Positions 8,939 to 19,708 are shown, counted from the stretch's first letter. The stretch is DNA of 64,000 nt from Kushneria konosiri (GCF_002155145.1 NZ_CP021323.1:744001-808000), one strand, 5' to 3'. Numbers and translations: made by a program. The notes: generated by a model not told the origin, from the letters alone.

Positions 8939-9325
8939 TTATTCTTCGCCGCTGGCTTCTGCTGCTACCGGGCGATCAACCAGCTCGACGTACGCCATGG
9001 GCGCGTTGTCGCCGGCACGGAAGCCGCACTTGAGAACGCGTACATAACCACCCGGACGGGTGTTGTAGCGCGGACCCAGCTCGTTAAAGAGCTTGCCAAC
9101 CGTATCCTTGGAACGGGTACGGCTGAACGCCAGACGGCGATTGGCCACACTGTCATTCTTTGACAGGGTGATCAGCGGCTCAATATAACGACGCAGCTCC
9201 TTGGCCTTGGGCAGCGTGGTTTTGATCATTTCATGCTCGACCAGCGAAATGCACATGTTCTGGAACATGGCATTACGATGCGAGCTGTTACGGCTTAGAT
9301 GACGACCGGTTTTACGATGACGCAT
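8939..9325 (-). CDS. rplQ: 50S ribosomal protein L17
   Basis: A 128-residue L17, a large-subunit protein near the peptide exit. The N-terminus [20 protein letters not shown] is the family signature. It is the last gene of the alpha operon, 40 bases after rpoA, and is followed by a strong terminator. Its C-terminus (AEASGEE) is a short acidic tail commonly variable between species. Confidence 0.97.
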   Translation of the reverse strand: MRHRKTGRHLSRNSSHRNAMFQNMCISLVEHEMIKTTLPKAKELRRYIEPLITLSKNDSVANRRLAFSRTRSKDTVGKLFNELGPRYNTRPGGYVRVLKCGFRAGDNAPMAYVELVDRPVAAEASGEE

Positions 9326-9365
9326 GGATAAGATTCCTTACCAATCTGGGGCGCGAGTCACCCGT

Positions 9366-10364
9366 TCAGGCAGAGGCCTTGTCGTCTTTCAGGCTCGCCG
9401 GCGGCCAATTGTCCAGCCGCATGCCGAGTGAAAGATTACGGGCCTCGAGAACGTCCTTGATTTCATTCAACGACTTCTTGCCGAGATTGGGTGTTTTAAG
9501 AAGCTCTACCTCGGTGCGCTGAATCAGGTCACCGATATAGTAGATATTCTCGGCCTTGAGGCAGTTGGCACTTCGGACAGTCAATTCGAGATCGTCGACA
9601 GGACGCAGCAGAATCGGATCGATTTGATCTTCCTCTTCCACTACTTCCTGCTCTTTCTCGGCTTCAAGATCAACGAAGGCAGCCAGCTGCTCCTGCAGAA
9701 TGGTTGCAGAGCGGCGAATGGCTTCTTCGGGATCCAGCGTGCCATCGGTTTCCAGATCAATGACCAGCTTGTCGAGGTCAGTGCGCTGTTCAACACGCGC
9801 TGCTTCGACAGCATAGGAAACACGGCGAACCGGTGTGTACGTGGCGTCAAGCTGAAGCCGTCCAATGGCGCGTGACTCATCATCACGCTCGGCACGGACG
9901 TCTGCAGGCTCGTAGCCACGGCCGCGCATGACGCGCAGCTGCATTTTCAGTTCACAGCCATCATTGATATGAGCAATGACGTGATCCGGATTGACAATCT
10001 CGATGTCATGATCAGCGGCAATATCGCCGGCGGTCATGATGCCCGGGCCCTGCTTGTTCAGCGTTAATACAACGTCATCGCGGCCATGCATCTTGATGGA
10101 CACGCCCTTCAGATTCAGGAGGATTTCAATAACATCTTCCTGAACACCTTCGATCGCGCTGTACTCGTGCAGAACGCCTTCGATTTCTGCTTCTGTAATC
10201 GCACACCCAGGCATGGATGACAGCAGAATACGACGCAGGGCGTTCCCGAGAGTATGACCAAAGCCGCGCTCGAAAGGCTCGAGCACGATCTTTGCATGAT
10301 TCGCGCTGACTTCTTCGACCTTGATGTCGCGAGGTCTTAGAAACTCTGTCACTGAACGCTGCAT
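9366..10364 (-). CDS. rpoA: DNA-directed RNA polymerase subunit alpha
   Basis: A 332-residue alpha subunit whose dimer nucleates assembly of RNA polymerase with beta and beta-prime. The N-terminal assembly domain (about 1-235) begins [19 protein letters not shown] and has the [19 protein letters not shown] dimer segment. An acidic linker (EEEDQIDP) leads to the C-terminal domain, whose helix-hairpin-helix ([27 protein letters not shown]) contacts UP elements and activators. It sits between rpsD and rplQ in the alpha operon. Such an UP-element contact fits the A/T-rich stretch upstream of the rrn promoter in this window. Confidence 0.98.
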   Translation of the reverse strand: MQRSVTEFLRPRDIKVEEVSANHAKIVLEPFERGFGHTLGNALRRILLSSMPGCAITEAEIEGVLHEYSAIEGVQEDVIEILLNLKGVSIKMHGRDDVVLTLNKQGPGIMTAGDIAADHDIEIVNPDHVIAHINDGCELKMQLRVMRGRGYEPADVRAERDDESRAIGRLQLDATYTPVRRVSYAVEAARVEQRTDLDKLVIDLETDGTLDPEEAIRRSATILQEQLAAFVDLEAEKEQEVVEEEDQIDPILLRPVDDLELTVRSANCLKAENIYYIGDLIQRTEVELLKTPNLGKKSLNEIKDVLEARNLSLGMRLDNWPPASLKDDKASA

Positions 10365-10413
10365 ATGAACACCTATCAGGCTGCCAAACGGTTAATCCAA
10401 AAAAGCTCAATGC

Positions 10414-11034
10414 TTATTTGGAGTACAGCTCGACAATCAGGTTTTCGTTGATGTCGGCAGACAGGTCGCCGCGCTCAGGCAGGGCCTTGAAAGTGCCTTC
10501 CATCTTCTTCGAGTCAACGTCGACCCAGCTTACATCGCCGCGATTGCCAGCAAGTTCGAGGGACTGCTGAATGCGCGACTGATTCTTGGCCTTTTCACGA
10601 ACGCTGACCACGTCACCGGGACGAACCTTGTAGGACGCCACGTTGACGGTACGACCGTTGACGGCGATGGCCTTGTGGCTGACCAGCTGGCGAGATTCGC
10701 TGCGAGTCGAGCCAAAGCCCATGCGATAGACAACGTTGTCGAGGCGAGTCTCGAGGAGCTGAAGCAGAACTTCACCAGTGGCTCCCTTCTGACGCGCGGC
10801 TTCCTTGTAGTAATTGCGGAACTGCTTTTCCAGTACGCCGTAGTAACGACGGACCTTCTGCTTTTCACGCAGCTGCGAGCCGTATTCGGAAAGACGCTGA
10901 CGGCGCTGACCGTGTTGACCCGGGGGAGTCTCTGACTTGCACTTCTTCTCGAACGCCGTGACACCGCTCTTCAAAAAGAGGTCGGTGCCTTCGCGACGAG
11001 AGAGCTTGCACTTCGGACCAGTATAACGTGCCAT
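10414..11034 (-). CDS. rpsD: 30S ribosomal protein S4
   Basis: A 206-residue S4, a primary 16S binder that starts small-subunit assembly; in E. coli it also represses its own operon by binding the leader upstream of rpsM. The N-terminus [20 protein letters not shown] and the S4 RNA-binding domain ([25 protein letters not shown] region, about 95-155) are intact. The zinc-type cysteine cluster of some S4 proteins is absent, as usual in this group. Thirteen bases separate it from rpsK. Confidence 0.97.
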   Translation of the reverse strand: MARYTGPKCKLSRREGTDLFLKSGVTAFEKKCKSETPPGQHGQRRQRLSEYGSQLREKQKVRRYYGVLEKQFRNYYKEAARQKGATGEVLLQLLETRLDNVVYRMGFGSTRSESRQLVSHKAIAVNGRTVNVASYKVRPGDVVSVREKAKNQSRIQQSLELAGNRGDVSWVDVDSKKMEGTFKALPERGDLSADINENLIVELYSK

Positions 11035-11046
11035 GAGTGTGTCTCC

Positions 11047-11433
11047 TTAAACGCGACGCTTTTTCGGCGGGCGGCACCCGTTGTGCGGAATGGGTGTCGC
11101 GTCGGTAATGCTCTGCACGCGAAAACCGGCGGCATTCAATGCACGCACGGCGGACTCACGGCCGGGCCCCGGGCCCTTGACCAGTACGTCGACGTTTTTC
11201 ACACCATACTCGGCTGCAGCGGTAGCTGCACGTTCACTTGCCACTTGGGCAGCGAACGGGGTGCTCTTGCGAGAACCACGAAAACCCGAACCACCGGCAG
11301 TGGCCCATGAAAGAGCGTTGCCCTGGCGGTCTGTGATCGTCACGATCGTATTGTTAAAAGAGGCATGGATGTGGGCAACCGCATCCACGACCTGCTTTTT
11401 AACCTTTTTACGGTTACTGCGCGGGTTAGCCAT
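11047..11433 (-). CDS. rpsK: 30S ribosomal protein S11
   Basis: A 128-residue S11, part of the 30S platform that lines the mRNA exit (E site). Diagnostic stretches [21 protein letters not shown] and the basic C-terminus [13 protein letters not shown] are present. It lies between rpsM and rpsD in standard alpha-operon order. Confidence 0.97.
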   Translation of the reverse strand: MANPRSNRKKVKKQVVDAVAHIHASFNNTIVTITDRQGNALSWATAGGSGFRGSRKSTPFAAQVASERAATAAAEYGVKNVDVLVKGPGPGRESAVRALNAAGFRVQSITDATPIPHNGCRPPKKRRV

Positions 11434-11470
11434 GTTTGATGTTCCTGAATTCTAAACGCCGGACATGCGT

Positions 11471-11827
11471 TTATTTGCGAATCGGTTTACGCGGTCCCTT
11501 GCGGGTACGCGCATTCGTCTTCGTGCGCTGCCCGCGCATCGGAAGACTGCGACGATGGCGCAGACCACGGTAGCAACCCAGATCCATGAGACGCTTGATA
11601 TTCAGCGTAATCTCACGGCGAAGGTCGCCTTCCACGGCATATTGGCCAACTGCAGTACGCACTTCGTCGAGTTTCTCGGCGGAGATATCTCCAACCTTGA
11701 CGTCGGGTGCGATACCCACCTGCGCACAGATTTCCTTAGCGCGGGTGCGACCAATACCGTAGATGTAGGTCAGCGAGATCGCCGCATGCTTGTTGTCCGG
11801 GATATTGACGCCTGCAATACGGGCCAT
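11471..11827 (-). CDS. rpsM: 30S ribosomal protein S13
   Basis: A 118-residue S13, located in the head of the small subunit, where it touches L5 across the intersubunit bridge and the P-site tRNA. The reading frame is open 99 bases further upstream, but the conserved start [14 protein letters not shown] at 11827 gives the usual family length, so I place the start there. The C-terminus [13 protein letters not shown] is normal. First gene of the alpha operon; a candidate promoter lies about 60-85 bases upstream. Confidence 0.96.
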   Translation of the reverse strand: MARIAGVNIPDNKHAAISLTYIYGIGRTRAKEICAQVGIAPDVKVGDISAEKLDEVRTAVGQYAVEGDLRREITLNIKRLMDLGCYRGLRHRRSLPMRGQRTKTNARTRKGPRKPIRK

Positions 11828-11883
11828 CAGCTTTCTCCGAATTTGAGCGGCTTGCTCGGTTAATCGTCTGTAAAAGGCGCAAT

Positions 11884-11912
11884 AGCATACCTCCCCTGAT
11901 AACTCATGGCAA
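11884..11912 (-). promoter_or_regulatory. Candidate alpha-operon promoter upstream of rpsM
   Basis: On the minus strand TTGCCA (11907-11912), a 17-base spacer and TATGCT (11884-11889). It fits the position of the alpha-operon promoter, but the -10 match is only four of six. Confidence 0.4.
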
Positions 11913-12025
11913 GGGGTATGCATCACAACCTGTCTCTTTGGCAGTGAAGCTGAAGCTTCCCGCCTCTACCGCAATCACAGTGAAACTGTATGACGGCATG
12001 ATCAGGCCTTGCGACCTGAGTGATA

Positions 12026-12055
12026 GATGGCAGGCCTGAACAACGACCTGCCATC
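12026..12055 (-). other. Stem-loop after secY
   Basis: Perfect nine-base arms GATGGCAGG and CCTGCCATC with a 12-base loop, eleven bases past the secY stop. No T-run follows on the minus strand, so it looks more like an RNA processing or stability element than a terminator. It sits in the 239-base gap where many relatives carry rpmJ. Confidence 0.5.
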
Positions 12056-12066
12056 ACCGGGACATG

Positions 12067-13401
12067 TCAGCGCATTACACCGCCGCTGCCATAACCCTTG
12101 AGGTTTGACTTCTTCATTACGGACTCATACTGACTGGACATCAGATGAGACTGAACCTGCGCCATGAAGTCCATGACGACCACTACAACGATCAGCAGCG
12201 AAGTGCCGCCGAAGTAGAAGGGTACCTGCCATGCCACCATGAGGAACTGGGGCATCAGGGAGACCAGCGTAATGTAGAGAGCGCCAAACAACGTAAGACG
12301 CGTCATGACCTTGTCGATATAACGCGATGTCTGCTCACCGGGACGAATGCCCGGCAGGAATGCTCCCGACTTCTTCAGGTTATCTGCTACATCCTTCGGG
12401 TTGAAAACCAGAGCAGTGTAGAAGAAACAGAAGAAAACAACGGCAGTGGCAAACAGCAGAATATACAACGGCTGACCCGGCCCGAGAGCCTGAGAAATTG
12501 TCGTCAGCCACCCCATGTTTTCGCCCTGTCCAAACCACTGACCCAGCGACGCCGGGAAAAGCAGAATGCTCGAGGCAAAAATGGGCGGAATGACGCCGGC
12601 CATGTTGACCTTCATCGGCAGATAGCTGCTCTGGCCGGCATACATCTTGTTGCCGACCTGTCGGCGCGGATAGTTTACCGTAATACGGCGCTGTCCACGC
12701 TCGATGAAAACCACAAAGGCGACCGTTGCAATACCCAGAACACCGAGTGCCAGCAGCGGCAGCACATTCCAGGCACCGTCGTTGCGGGCCAGCTCGAATG
12801 ACTGCCCGAGCGCACCGGGCAAACCGGCAACAATACCGGCAAAGATGATCAGCGAGATGCCATTGCCAATCCCTTTTTCGGTAATCTGTTCACCCAGCCA
12901 CATCAGGAATACGGCACCTGCCACAAACGTGGTGACCGCCGTAAAGTAGAAGCTGAAATCGGCGCTGTAAGCGACCCCGTTACTGACAAGCCCTACTGAC
13001 ATGCCGATCGCCTGGATCAATGCCAGCAACACCGTGCCGTAGCGAGTGTACTGGCTGATCTTTCGACGGCCGGCCTCGCCTTCCTTCTTCAGCTGTTCAA
13101 GCTGCGGCGAAACCACGGTCAGAAGCTGCATGATTATTGATGCAGAAATATAAGGCATGATGCCCAGTGCAAAAATACTCATGCGCTGCAGGGCACCGCC
13201 CGAGAACATGTTGAACATGCTCAGGATGGTGCCCTGATTTTCTCTGAACAAGGCAGTGAGCTGGTCAGGATCGATACCGGGGACTGGAATGTGGGCACCG
13301 ATGCGATACACCACGATTGCGATAAAAACGAACCTTAGGCGAGCCCAGAGCTCGCCCAGACCGCTTTGCATATTAGCCGGTACTTTTCCTGACTTTGCCA
13401 T
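12067..13401 (-). CDS. secY: Preprotein translocase subunit SecY
   Basis: A 444-residue inner-membrane protein forming the SecYEG channel through which unfolded proteins are exported or inserted. About ten hydrophobic segments are spread along the sequence. Recognisable blocks are the plug/TM2 region ([14 protein letters not shown], about 75-90) and the cytoplasmic loop [23 protein letters not shown] (about 245-265). SecE is encoded separately at 38.8 kb. Last gene of the spc operon; it follows rplO with no spacer. Confidence 0.98.
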   Translation of the reverse strand: MAKSGKVPANMQSGLGELWARLRFVFIAIVVYRIGAHIPVPGIDPDQLTALFRENQGTILSMFNMFSGGALQRMSIFALGIMPYISASIIMQLLTVVSPQLEQLKKEGEAGRRKISQYTRYGTVLLALIQAIGMSVGLVSNGVAYSADFSFYFTAVTTFVAGAVFLMWLGEQITEKGIGNGISLIIFAGIVAGLPGALGQSFELARNDGAWNVLPLLALGVLGIATVAFVVFIERGQRRITVNYPRRQVGNKMYAGQSSYLPMKVNMAGVIPPIFASSILLFPASLGQWFGQGENMGWLTTISQALGPGQPLYILLFATAVVFFCFFYTALVFNPKDVADNLKKSGAFLPGIRPGEQTSRYIDKVMTRLTLFGALYITLVSLMPQFLMVAWQVPFYFGGTSLLIVVVVVMDFMAQVQSHLMSSQYESVMKKSNLKGYGSGGVMR

Positions 13402-13842
13402 TTAGTCCTCTACCTTGCCACCGGCGGCTTCAATGGCAGCCCGTGCACCCTTGGTGACTTTCAGACCACGTACGGTAATGGCGCGATCAAGATTGCCGGA
13501 CAGCACAACCTTGGCAAAACGCGTGGCATTTTTCAGTACATTGGCCTTTTTCAGGCTTGCCAGATCAGCAACGTCGCCTTCGACATTGGCCAGCTCGTTA
13601 AGACGAACTTCTTCGCTGACCAGCGACTTGGCGGAGGTAAAGCCGAACTTGGGCAGACGACGCTGAAGCGGCATCTGACCACCTTCGAAACCCGGCTTAA
13701 TGGAGCCGCCGCTGCGAGAGGTCTGACCCTTGTGACCGCGACCAGCGGTCTTGCCGAGGCCGGAACCGATACCGCGACCAACACGCTTTTCAGCGTGCTT
13801 GGCACCCGGCGCCGGGCTCAGGCTATTCAGTTTCATGGTCAT
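13402..13842 (-). CDS. rplO: 50S ribosomal protein L15
   Basis: A 146-residue L15, a late-assembling large-subunit protein that bridges 23S domains. The glycine-rich [19 protein letters not shown]-type block and the later [15 protein letters not shown] stretch are diagnostic. The ATG at 13842 overlaps the rpmD stop by one base (TAATG) and has GGAG seven bases upstream; a second ATG two codons later (13836) matches the usual family N-terminus [11 protein letters not shown] and could be the real start. Confidence 0.95.
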   Translation of the reverse strand: MTMKLNSLSPAPGAKHAEKRVGRGIGSGLGKTAGRGHKGQTSRSGGSIKPGFEGGQMPLQRRLPKFGFTSAKSLVSEEVRLNELANVEGDVADLASLKKANVLKNATRFAKVVLSGNLDRAITVRGLKVTKGARAAIEAAGGKVED

Positions 13843-14027
13843 TACTGAGCTCCTTCAACGCGAACGAGGTAGTTGACCTTGTTGATCATGCCACGAACGG
13901 CAGGTGTGTCTTCAAGCTCAACCGTATGGTTGATACGACGAAGACCCAGACCGCGCATGGTGGCCTTGTGCTTTTCAAGTACGCCGATCGTGCTGCGTAC
14001 CTGAGTAACTCTGATTGTGGCTGACAT
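13842..14027 (-). CDS. rpmD: 50S ribosomal protein L30
   Basis: A 61-residue L30. The frame is open much further upstream, but the conserved start [15 protein letters not shown] at 14027 and a length normal for bacterial L30 fix the gene. It lies between rpsE, whose stop is seven bases upstream, and rplO, whose start overlaps its stop by one base, which suggests coupling. Confidence 0.95.
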   Translation of the reverse strand: MSATIRVTQVRSTIGVLEKHKATMRGLGLRRINHTVELEDTPAVRGMINKVNYLVRVEGAQ

Positions 14028-14034
14028 GGCGCGC

Positions 14035-14538
14035 TTACCCCGTAATCGCTTCAACGGACAGGCCACGCTTTGCCGCAACGTCCTCGGGAGAACGCATGGA
14101 AGCGAGGCCCTTGACGGTTGCGCGCACGACGTTGACCGGATTGGTCGAGCCATAGCACTTGGCCAGAACGTCATGTACACCAGCCAGTTCCAGTACCGAA
14201 CGCATCGCACCACCTGCGATGATGCCGGTACCTTCAGAAGCAGGCTGCATGAAGACCTTGGAAGCACCATGGTTGGCACGTACCGGATACTGCAGCGTGT
14301 TACCGCGCAGTTCGACCTTGATCATGTTGCGATGAGCCTGGTCCATCGCCTTCTGGATCGCGACCGGCACTTCACGTGCCTTGCCACGACCGAAGCCGAT
14401 ACGACCATTGCCATCACCTACGACGGTCAGGGCAGTGAAACCGAAAATACGGCCACCCTTGACCACTTTGGCAACACGGTTGATCTGAACAAGCTTTTCC
14501 TGCAGATCGCCGTTGCCTCTCTGTTCGTTATTCGCCAT
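14035..14538 (-). CDS. rpsE: 30S ribosomal protein S5
   Basis: A 167-residue S5, which shapes the mRNA entry channel and influences decoding accuracy; substitutions near its N-terminal loop give spectinomycin resistance in other bacteria. The S5 RNA-binding core ([22 protein letters not shown], about 23-44) and the SSD-like C-terminal part are intact. Standard place between rplR and rpmD. Confidence 0.97.
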   Translation of the reverse strand: MANNEQRGNGDLQEKLVQINRVAKVVKGGRIFGFTALTVVGDGNGRIGFGRGKAREVPVAIQKAMDQAHRNMIKVELRGNTLQYPVRANHGASKVFMQPASEGTGIIAGGAMRSVLELAGVHDVLAKCYGSTNPVNVVRATVKGLASMRSPEDVAAKRGLSVEAITG

Positions 14539-14549
14539 CGTAGAACCCT

Positions 14550-14900
14550 TTAGAATTGCAGGCCGCCTTCGCGCGCGGCATCAGCGAGGGCCTTGACCCG
14601 ACCATGGTACCTGAACCCGGAACGGTCAAAGGCAACTTCAGTAATTCCCGCTTCCTTTGCGCGCTCGGCCAGCAGTGTACCAACGCGAGCAGCGGCGTCG
14701 GCATTGCCGGTCGCATCTTCACGCAGCGACTTGTCGAGCGTGGAGGCGCTGACCAGAACCTGGCCACCGTCTGCGGAAATAATCTGAGCGTACATGTGAC
14801 GCGGTGTGCGATTGACACTCAGACGGTTGATACCAAGTTCGCGGATCTTGGCGCGCGTGCGGCGGGCACGACGGAGACGAGCTTCTTTCTTCGCGTTCAT
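14550..14900 (-). CDS. rplR: 50S ribosomal protein L18
   Basis: A 116-residue L18, which binds 5S rRNA with L5 and helps dock it in the central protuberance. The basic N-terminus [19 protein letters not shown] and the C-terminal [20 protein letters not shown] block are family hallmarks. Standard position between rplF and rpsE. Confidence 0.96.
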   Translation of the reverse strand: MNAKKEARLRRARRTRAKIRELGINRLSVNRTPRHMYAQIISADGGQVLVSASTLDKSLREDATGNADAAARVGTLLAERAKEAGITEVAFDRSGFRYHGRVKALADAAREGGLQF

Positions 14901-14909
14901 AACCCTGCC

Positions 14910-15440
14910 CTATTTCTTCTTGGCTTCTTTACGAAGGATGCGTTCATCGCTGTAACGAACACCCTTGCCCTTGTAGGGCTCCGGCGGACGGAACGCACGA
15001 ATCTCTGCAGCCACCTGACCAAGACGCTGCTTGTCAGCGCTCTTGAGAACGATCGTGGTGTTTTTGGGCGTTTCAACAACCACGCCTTCAGGCACCTTGT
15101 AATCGATCGGGTGAGAGAAACCAAGTGTCAGGTTGAGTGTCTGACCGTTGGCCTGAGCACGATAACCCACACCGGTAATTTCCAGCGAACGGGTAAAGCC
15201 TTCAGTAACACCAACGACCATGTTGTTGACCAGAGCGCGGGTCGTACCGGCCATGGCCCAATTCTTGGCTGAAGCGCTGGGTTCGAACGTCAGCTGGCCT
15301 TCCTGCTGGCCAATCACAACATCGTTGTGAACGTTCATTTCCAGCTGCCCCTGACCGCCCCGGACGGTCAGCCTGCCTTCCTCGAGCGTGACTTCCACAC
15401 CGCTGGGCAGCTTAACCGGGTATTTTGCAATCCTGGACAT
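14910..15440 (-). CDS. rplF: 50S ribosomal protein L6
   Basis: A 176-residue L6, which contacts the sarcin-ricin loop region near the factor-binding site. Two ATG codons stand in tandem (15443 and 15440); I prefer 15440 because it gives the family start [12 protein letters not shown] and a better spacing (six bases) from the GGAG site. The two L6 repeats are intact and the C-terminus shows the conserved [15 protein letters not shown] stretch. Confidence 0.96.
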   Translation of the reverse strand: MSRIAKYPVKLPSGVEVTLEEGRLTVRGGQGQLEMNVHNDVVIGQQEGQLTFEPSASAKNWAMAGTTRALVNNMVVGVTEGFTRSLEITGVGYRAQANGQTLNLTLGFSHPIDYKVPEGVVVETPKNTTIVLKSADKQRLGQVAAEIRAFRPPEPYKGKGVRYSDERILRKEAKKK

Positions 15441-15449
15441 CATAGACTC

Positions 15450-15842
15450 CTAGAATACGGTGCAGATGACTTCACCGCCGACGCCTGCCTGGCGCGCCGC
15501 ACGATCGGTCATGACACCTCTGGAAGTGGACACAATGGCCACACCCAGACCGTCTGCTACGCGCGGCAGTTCATCCTTGCCCTTGTAGCTGCGAAGGGAA
15601 GGCTTCGAAACACGCTGAATGTGCTCGATAACCGGCTTGCCTTCGAAGTACTTGAGGGTAATCGTCAGGTCAACCTTGACGTCGCCTTCAACGGAGAAGT
15701 CGGCAATGTAACCTTCTTCTTTCAAAACACGCGCGACTTCGACCTTGATCTTGGAAGACGGCATGGTCACCGTCTCCTTGGTCGCCATCTGCGCATTACG
15801 GATACGGGTCAGCATATCCGCGAGTGTATCCTGCATGCTCAT
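15450..15842 (-). CDS. rpsH: 30S ribosomal protein S8
   Basis: A 130-residue S8, a primary 16S central-domain binder; in E. coli it represses the spc operon by binding near rplE. The N-terminus [20 protein letters not shown] and the C-terminal [21 protein letters not shown] block, which contacts RNA, are intact. Confidence 0.97.
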   Translation of the reverse strand: MSMQDTLADMLTRIRNAQMATKETVTMPSSKIKVEVARVLKEEGYIADFSVEGDVKVDLTITLKYFEGKPVIEHIQRVSKPSLRSYKGKDELPRVADGLGVAIVSTSRGVMTDRAARQAGVGGEVICTVF

Positions 15843-15862
15843 CGATAACGCTCCTGATGCGA

Positions 15863-16168
15863 TTACCAGCTGGACTTGGTCAGCCCGGGCACATCGCCAC
15901 GCATGGCCGCTTCACGCAGCTTGTTGCGTGCAAGTCCGAACTTGTTGTAAAAGCCGTGCGGACGGCCGGTGACGCGGCAGCGATTACGCTGGCGTACCGG
16001 GCTCGAATCACGCGGCAGTTTCTGCAGCTGCAGCTGCGCATCGAAGCGCTCTTCGTCCGAGCTGTTGACGTTGCTGATGATCGCCTTGAGCTCTGCACGA
16101 CGGGCTGCGTACTTGTCTACCAGCTCGGCGCGCTTGCGCTCGCGCTCAACCATGCTTTTCTTTGCCAT
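15863..16168 (-). CDS. rpsN: 30S ribosomal protein S14 (long, zinc-independent form)
   Basis: A 101-residue S14, a late-assembling head protein. It is the longer form lacking the paired CxxC zinc ribbon: the core reads [19 protein letters not shown] with a single cysteine. It lies between rplE and rpsH in normal spc order. No zinc-independent replacement set is needed for it, which is relevant because rpmJ, another zinc-linked protein, is absent from this cluster. Confidence 0.96.
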   Translation of the reverse strand: MAKKSMVERERKRAELVDKYAARRAELKAIISNVNSSDEERFDAQLQLQKLPRDSSPVRQRNRCRVTGRPHGFYNKFGLARNKLREAAMRGDVPGLTKSSW

Positions 16169-16178
16169 GATTACACCT

Positions 16179-16718
16179 TTATTTCCGGAAGGGGAAGTTC
16201 AGCGCACTCAGGAGTGCACGAGCTTCTTCGTCGGTGCCGGCAGACGTCGTGATGGTGATATCCAGCCCGCGAACACGGTCAACCTTGTCGTATTCGATCT
16301 CGGGGAAGATGATCTGTTCACGCACACCCATCGAGTAGTTCCCACGGCCATCAAATGATTTCGCATTGAGGCCACGGAAGTCACGAATACGCGGGATCGC
16401 GATGTTTACCAGCCGGTCAAGGAAGTCCCACATGCGCTCACTGCGCAGGGTTACCTTGGTACCGATCGGCCAGCCTTCACGTACCTTGAAGCCCGCAACT
16501 GACTTGCGAGCCAGAGTCACGATAGGCTTCTGGCCGGAAAGCTTTTCCAGATCAGCCACGGCATTATCGATCAGCTTCTTGTCGCTGGTCGCATCACCGA
16601 CGCCCATATTCAGGGTCACCTTGGTGATCCGGGGCACCTGCATTACGTTGGCGTAGCCAAACTGCTCTGTGAGCTTGGCCATCACCTCGTCTTTGTACTG
16701 CTCTTTCAAGTTCGCCAT
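16179..16718 (-). CDS. rplE: 50S ribosomal protein L5
   Basis: A 179-residue L5, which binds 5S rRNA and forms an intersubunit bridge to S13. Family blocks include [16 protein letters not shown] (about 29-44), [21 protein letters not shown] and the C-terminal [21 protein letters not shown]. Standard place between rplX and rpsN. Confidence 0.97.
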   Translation of the reverse strand: MANLKEQYKDEVMAKLTEQFGYANVMQVPRITKVTLNMGVGDATSDKKLIDNAVADLEKLSGQKPIVTLARKSVAGFKVREGWPIGTKVTLRSERMWDFLDRLVNIAIPRIRDFRGLNAKSFDGRGNYSMGVREQIIFPEIEYDKVDRVRGLDITITTSAGTDEEARALLSALNFPFRK

Positions 16719-16736
16719 GTTGCCACCCGAATCGCG

Positions 16737-17054
16737 TTAGGCGTCGATCTGCTTTTGCGTCGACCTGAAGATACGGATCTTGGTACCGTCGTCATTCATC
16801 TGAAAGCCGACCCGATCCGCCCTGCCGGTCTCCGTATTGAAGATGGCAACGTTAGAACCGTGGATCGGAGCCTCACGCTCAACGATACCCCCTTGATTGC
16901 CGGCCATCGGGTTGGGCTTGGTGTGACGCTTGATCATGTTCACACCTGAAACCACGTAGCGCCCGTCCTGCAGAACCCGCTTGACGGTACCGCGCTTGCC
17001 CTTGTCCTTGCCGGCGATGACGACGACTTCATCATCACGTTTGATCTTGCGCAT
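16737..17054 (-). CDS. rplX: 50S ribosomal protein L24
   Basis: A 105-residue L24, an assembly initiator that binds the 5' end of 23S rRNA. The KOW motif is seen at the N-terminus ([21 protein letters not shown], about 7-27), followed by [12 protein letters not shown]. Standard position between rplN and rplE. Confidence 0.96.
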   Translation of the reverse strand: MRKIKRDDEVVVIAGKDKGKRGTVKRVLQDGRYVVSGVNMIKRHTKPNPMAGNQGGIVEREAPIHGSNVAIFNTETGRADRVGFQMNDDGTKIRIFRSTQKQIDA

Positions 17055-17070
17055 AATTCCGCCTCGCTCC

Positions 17071-17442
17071 TTACAGCACTTCGGGCGCCAGGGAGATAAT
17101 CCGCATGAACTTCTCGGTACGAAGTTCGCGGGTTACCGGCCCGAAAATACGAGTGCCTACCGGCTGCTCGTTGGCGTTGTTCAATAAAACCGCCGCATTG
17201 CCATCGAAGCGGATAAGAGAACCATCCGGACGGCGAATTCCGCTGCGTGTGCGTACTACAACGGCCTTGAGCACCTGACCCTTTTTGACACGGCCACGCG
17301 GAATCGCTTCCTTGACCGTGACCTTGATGATGTCGCCAACACGGGCGTAACGGCGGTGAGAGCCACCCAGGACCTTGATGCACTGGACCCTGCGCGCTCC
17401 GCTGTTGTCAGCGACATCCAGCATTGTTTGCGTTTGAATCAT
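17071..17442 (-). CDS. rplN: 50S ribosomal protein L14
   Basis: A 123-residue L14, located at the intersubunit face next to L19. It begins [20 protein letters not shown] and ends LAPEVL, both typical. First gene of the spc operon; a 46-base gap separates it from rpsQ, the last gene of the S10 operon. I saw no convincing separate promoter in that gap. Confidence 0.97.
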   Translation of the reverse strand: MIQTQTMLDVADNSGARRVQCIKVLGGSHRRYARVGDIIKVTVKEAIPRGRVKKGQVLKAVVVRTRSGIRRPDGSLIRFDGNAAVLLNNANEQPVGTRIFGPVTRELRTEKFMRIISLAPEVL

Positions 17443-17488
17443 CGGTTTTCTCCAAACCTGAACTGATGCACGGGTTTAGGCAGTTGCC

Positions 17489-17755
17489 TTACCCTCTGGC
17501 CTGCTCGACGACTTCAACCAGAGTCCATGCCTTTTTCTTTGAAAGCGGCCGACACTCTTCGATGGAAACCAGATCGCCGATGTGGGCCTGATTGGTTTCG
17601 TCGTGCGCATGCAGTTTGGTGGAGCGCTTCATGTACTTACCGTAAATCGGATGGCGCTCACGACGCTCGATCATGACAACGATCGATTTTTCCATCCGAT
17701 CACTCACCACACGACCGGTGAGCCTGCGTGCTTGCTTTGCCTGTTCTTCGGCCAT
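17489..17755 (-). CDS. rpsQ: 30S ribosomal protein S17
   Basis: An 88-residue S17, a primary binder of the 16S 5' domain. The segment [21 protein letters not shown] and the later [19 protein letters not shown] block are diagnostic. Last gene of the S10 operon, one base after rpmC. Confidence 0.96.
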   Translation of the reverse strand: MAEEQAKQARRLTGRVVSDRMEKSIVVMIERRERHPIYGKYMKRSTKLHAHDETNQAHIGDLVSIEECRPLSKKKAWTLVEVVEQARG

Positions 17756-17756
17756 T

Positions 17757-17945
17757 TCAGTCCACCTTCTCGTTGAGCACAGTCTTCACGCGCGCGATGT
17801 CGCGGCGAACCTGTTTGAGCAGATGGTTCTGGCTCAACTGACCGGTAGCCTTCTGCATCCGCAGGTTGAATTGCTCGCGCAGCAGTTCGAACAGCTGCTC
17901 ATTGAGCGCTTCGGTCGACTTGTCACGAAGTTCCTGAGCTTTCAT
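17757..17945 (-). CDS. rpmC: 50S ribosomal protein L29
   Basis: A 62-residue L29, located beside the peptide exit tunnel, where it forms part of the docking site for chaperones and targeting factors together with L23. It is a two-helix protein with the usual [30 protein letters not shown] pattern. Its start overlaps the rplP stop by one base (TAATG), implying coupled translation. Confidence 0.95.
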   Translation of the reverse strand: MKAQELRDKSTEALNEQLFELLREQFNLRMQKATGQLSQNHLLKQVRRDIARVKTVLNEKVD

Positions 17946-18358
17946 TACATTACCGTCCGTTTCACAAAGGTAGTGGCAACGGGCATCTTCTGAGCCGCGA
18001 GACTAAACGCTTCACGCGCCATCTCTTCCGATACGCCTTCAATTTCATAGAGCACCTTGCCGGGCTGAATCTGAGCGACCCAGTACTCGACGGAACCCTT
18101 GCCCTTACCCATACGGACTTCGAGCGGCTTTTCGGAAATCGGCTTATCCGGGAATACGCGGATCCAGATCTTGCCGCCACGTTTGACATGACGCGTGATA
18201 GCACGACGGCCGGCTTCAATCTGACGAGCAGTGATACGACCACGGCCGGTCGCCTTGAGGCCGTACTCACCGAAGCTCACGCTACTACCGCGATGCGCCA
18301 GACCGCGGTTGCGGCCCTTCTGCTGCTTGCGGAATTTGGTACGCTTGGGCTGTAACAT
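17945..18358 (-). CDS. rplP: 50S ribosomal protein L16
   Basis: A 137-residue L16, which supports the A-site tRNA and completes the peptidyl transferase region. It begins [19 protein letters not shown] and includes the conserved [22 protein letters not shown] stretch. Position 81-like arginine context ([12 protein letters not shown]) is normal for the family. Confidence 0.97.
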   Translation of the reverse strand: MLQPKRTKFRKQQKGRNRGLAHRGSSVSFGEYGLKATGRGRITARQIEAGRRAITRHVKRGGKIWIRVFPDKPISEKPLEVRMGKGKGSVEYWVAQIQPGKVLYEIEGVSEEMAREAFSLAAQKMPVATTFVKRTVM

Positions 18359-18369
18359 CGACTATCCCC

Positions 18370-19071
18370 TTACTTGGAACCTTTCTTCTTGCCGGGAGCG
18401 CCAGTCTGCGAATTATTCTGCTTCGCACGGACTTCTTCGATCCCACCAAGAATTTCGCCCTTGAAGATCCACACCTTGACACCGATGACACCGTAAGTGG
18501 TGTGCGCCTCGTAAACCGAGTAATCGATATCGGCACGCAGGGTGTGAAGGGGAACACGGCCTTCGCGATACCATTCCGTACGCGCGATTTCTGCACCACC
18601 AAGACGACCGGAAAGCTGAATCCGGATACCCTTGGCGCCCAGACGCATGGCGTTTTGTACCGCACGCTTCATGGCACGACGGAACATGACGCGACGCTCG
18701 AGCTGACCAGCAACGTTCTGCGCTACCAGCGCAGCGTCGAGTTCAGGCTTGCGAACTTCCTCAATGTTGACGTGAACAGGCACGCCCATGAGATTGGTCA
18801 GATCACGACGCAGACGCTCGACATCTTCACCCTTCTTGCCGATCACGATACCCGGACGAGCGGTATGGATGGTAATACGGGCGTTGTTGGCCGGACGCTC
18901 GATGTGAATTTTGCTGACAGAGGCGCTTTTCAGACGCTCGGACAGAAAACTGCGAACTTCGAGATCGTTATTAAGCTTGTCGGCATAAGCACCGCGCTCG
19001 GCGTACCACACGGAAGTGTGGTCCTTGACGATCCCGAGACGAATACCGACTGGATTGACTTTTTGACCCAT
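18370..19071 (-). CDS. rpsC: 30S ribosomal protein S3
   Basis: A 233-residue S3, part of the mRNA entry tunnel and its helicase activity. It starts [14 protein letters not shown]. The KH-2 RNA-binding domain contains the [14 protein letters not shown] loop (about 78-92) and the C-terminal domain includes [21 protein letters not shown]. The basic tail ends PGKKKGSK. Confidence 0.97.
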   Translation of the reverse strand: MGQKVNPVGIRLGIVKDHTSVWYAERGAYADKLNNDLEVRSFLSERLKSASVSKIHIERPANNARITIHTARPGIVIGKKGEDVERLRRDLTNLMGVPVHVNIEEVRKPELDAALVAQNVAGQLERRVMFRRAMKRAVQNAMRLGAKGIRIQLSGRLGGAEIARTEWYREGRVPLHTLRADIDYSVYEAHTTYGVIGVKVWIFKGEILGGIEEVRAKQNNSQTGAPGKKKGSK

Positions 19072-19082
19072 CTGGTCGACTC

Positions 19083-19418
19083 CTACTTCTCGGCTACCTT
19101 GACGGTGATATGGCAGGTACGCTTCATGATGCGATCCGCACGGCCCTTGGCACGCGGCAGAATACGCTTGAGCGTCATGCCCTCATCGACACAGATGGTC
19201 GAGACGCGAAGCTCGTCGATGTCCATGCCGTTATTTTCTTCCGCGTTGGCGATAGCGGATTGCAGTACCTTTCTCACCAGCACAGCCGCCTTTTTGGGCG
19301 AAAATGCCAGGATATTCAGTGCCTCTGCGACCGGCTTGCCCCGCACCTGATCTGCCACCAAACGAGCCTTCTGGGCGGACAGGCGAGCGCCGCGCAATTT
19401 AGCAGCTACTTCTTCCAT
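19083..19418 (-). CDS. rplV: 50S ribosomal protein L22
   Basis: A 111-residue L22, whose long beta hairpin lines the narrow part of the exit tunnel together with L4. The hairpin (about residues 80-100) has the conserved [14 protein letters not shown] sequence with no insertion or deletion of the kind linked to macrolide resistance. Confidence 0.97.
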   Translation of the reverse strand: MEEVAAKLRGARLSAQKARLVADQVRGKPVAEALNILAFSPKKAAVLVRKVLQSAIANAEENNGMDIDELRVSTICVDEGMTLKRILPRAKGRADRIMKRTCHITVKVAEK

Positions 19419-19432
19419 TGTGGTCCTCTCCC

Positions 19433-19708
19433 TTACCGCTTGGCTTTCTTGTCAGCCGCGTGACCGCGATAGGTGCGGGTGGCAGCAAATTCGCCCAGCT
19501 TGTGGCCCACCATCTCTTCGGAGACGTGAACCGGTACATGCTGGCGACCGTTATGGACAGCAATGGTGAGTCCTACCATATTGGGCAGGATCATCGAGCG
19601 ACGCGACCAGGTCTTGATCGGTTTGCGGTCGCTCTTTTCCACAGCCGCCTCAACCTTCTTCAAAAGATGAAGGTCAATGAAGGGACCTTTCTTAAGTGAA
19701 CGTGGCAC
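19433..19708 (-). CDS. rpsS: 30S ribosomal protein S19
   Basis: A 91-residue S19 of the small-subunit head that pairs with S13 near the A site. It starts [20 protein letters not shown] and includes the conserved [24 protein letters not shown] stretch. Standard position between the interrupted rplB and rplV. Confidence 0.97.
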   Translation of the reverse strand: MPRSLKKGPFIDLHLLKKVEAAVEKSDRKPIKTWSRRSMILPNMVGLTIAVHNGRQHVPVHVSEEMVGHKLGEFAATRTYRGHAADKKAKR

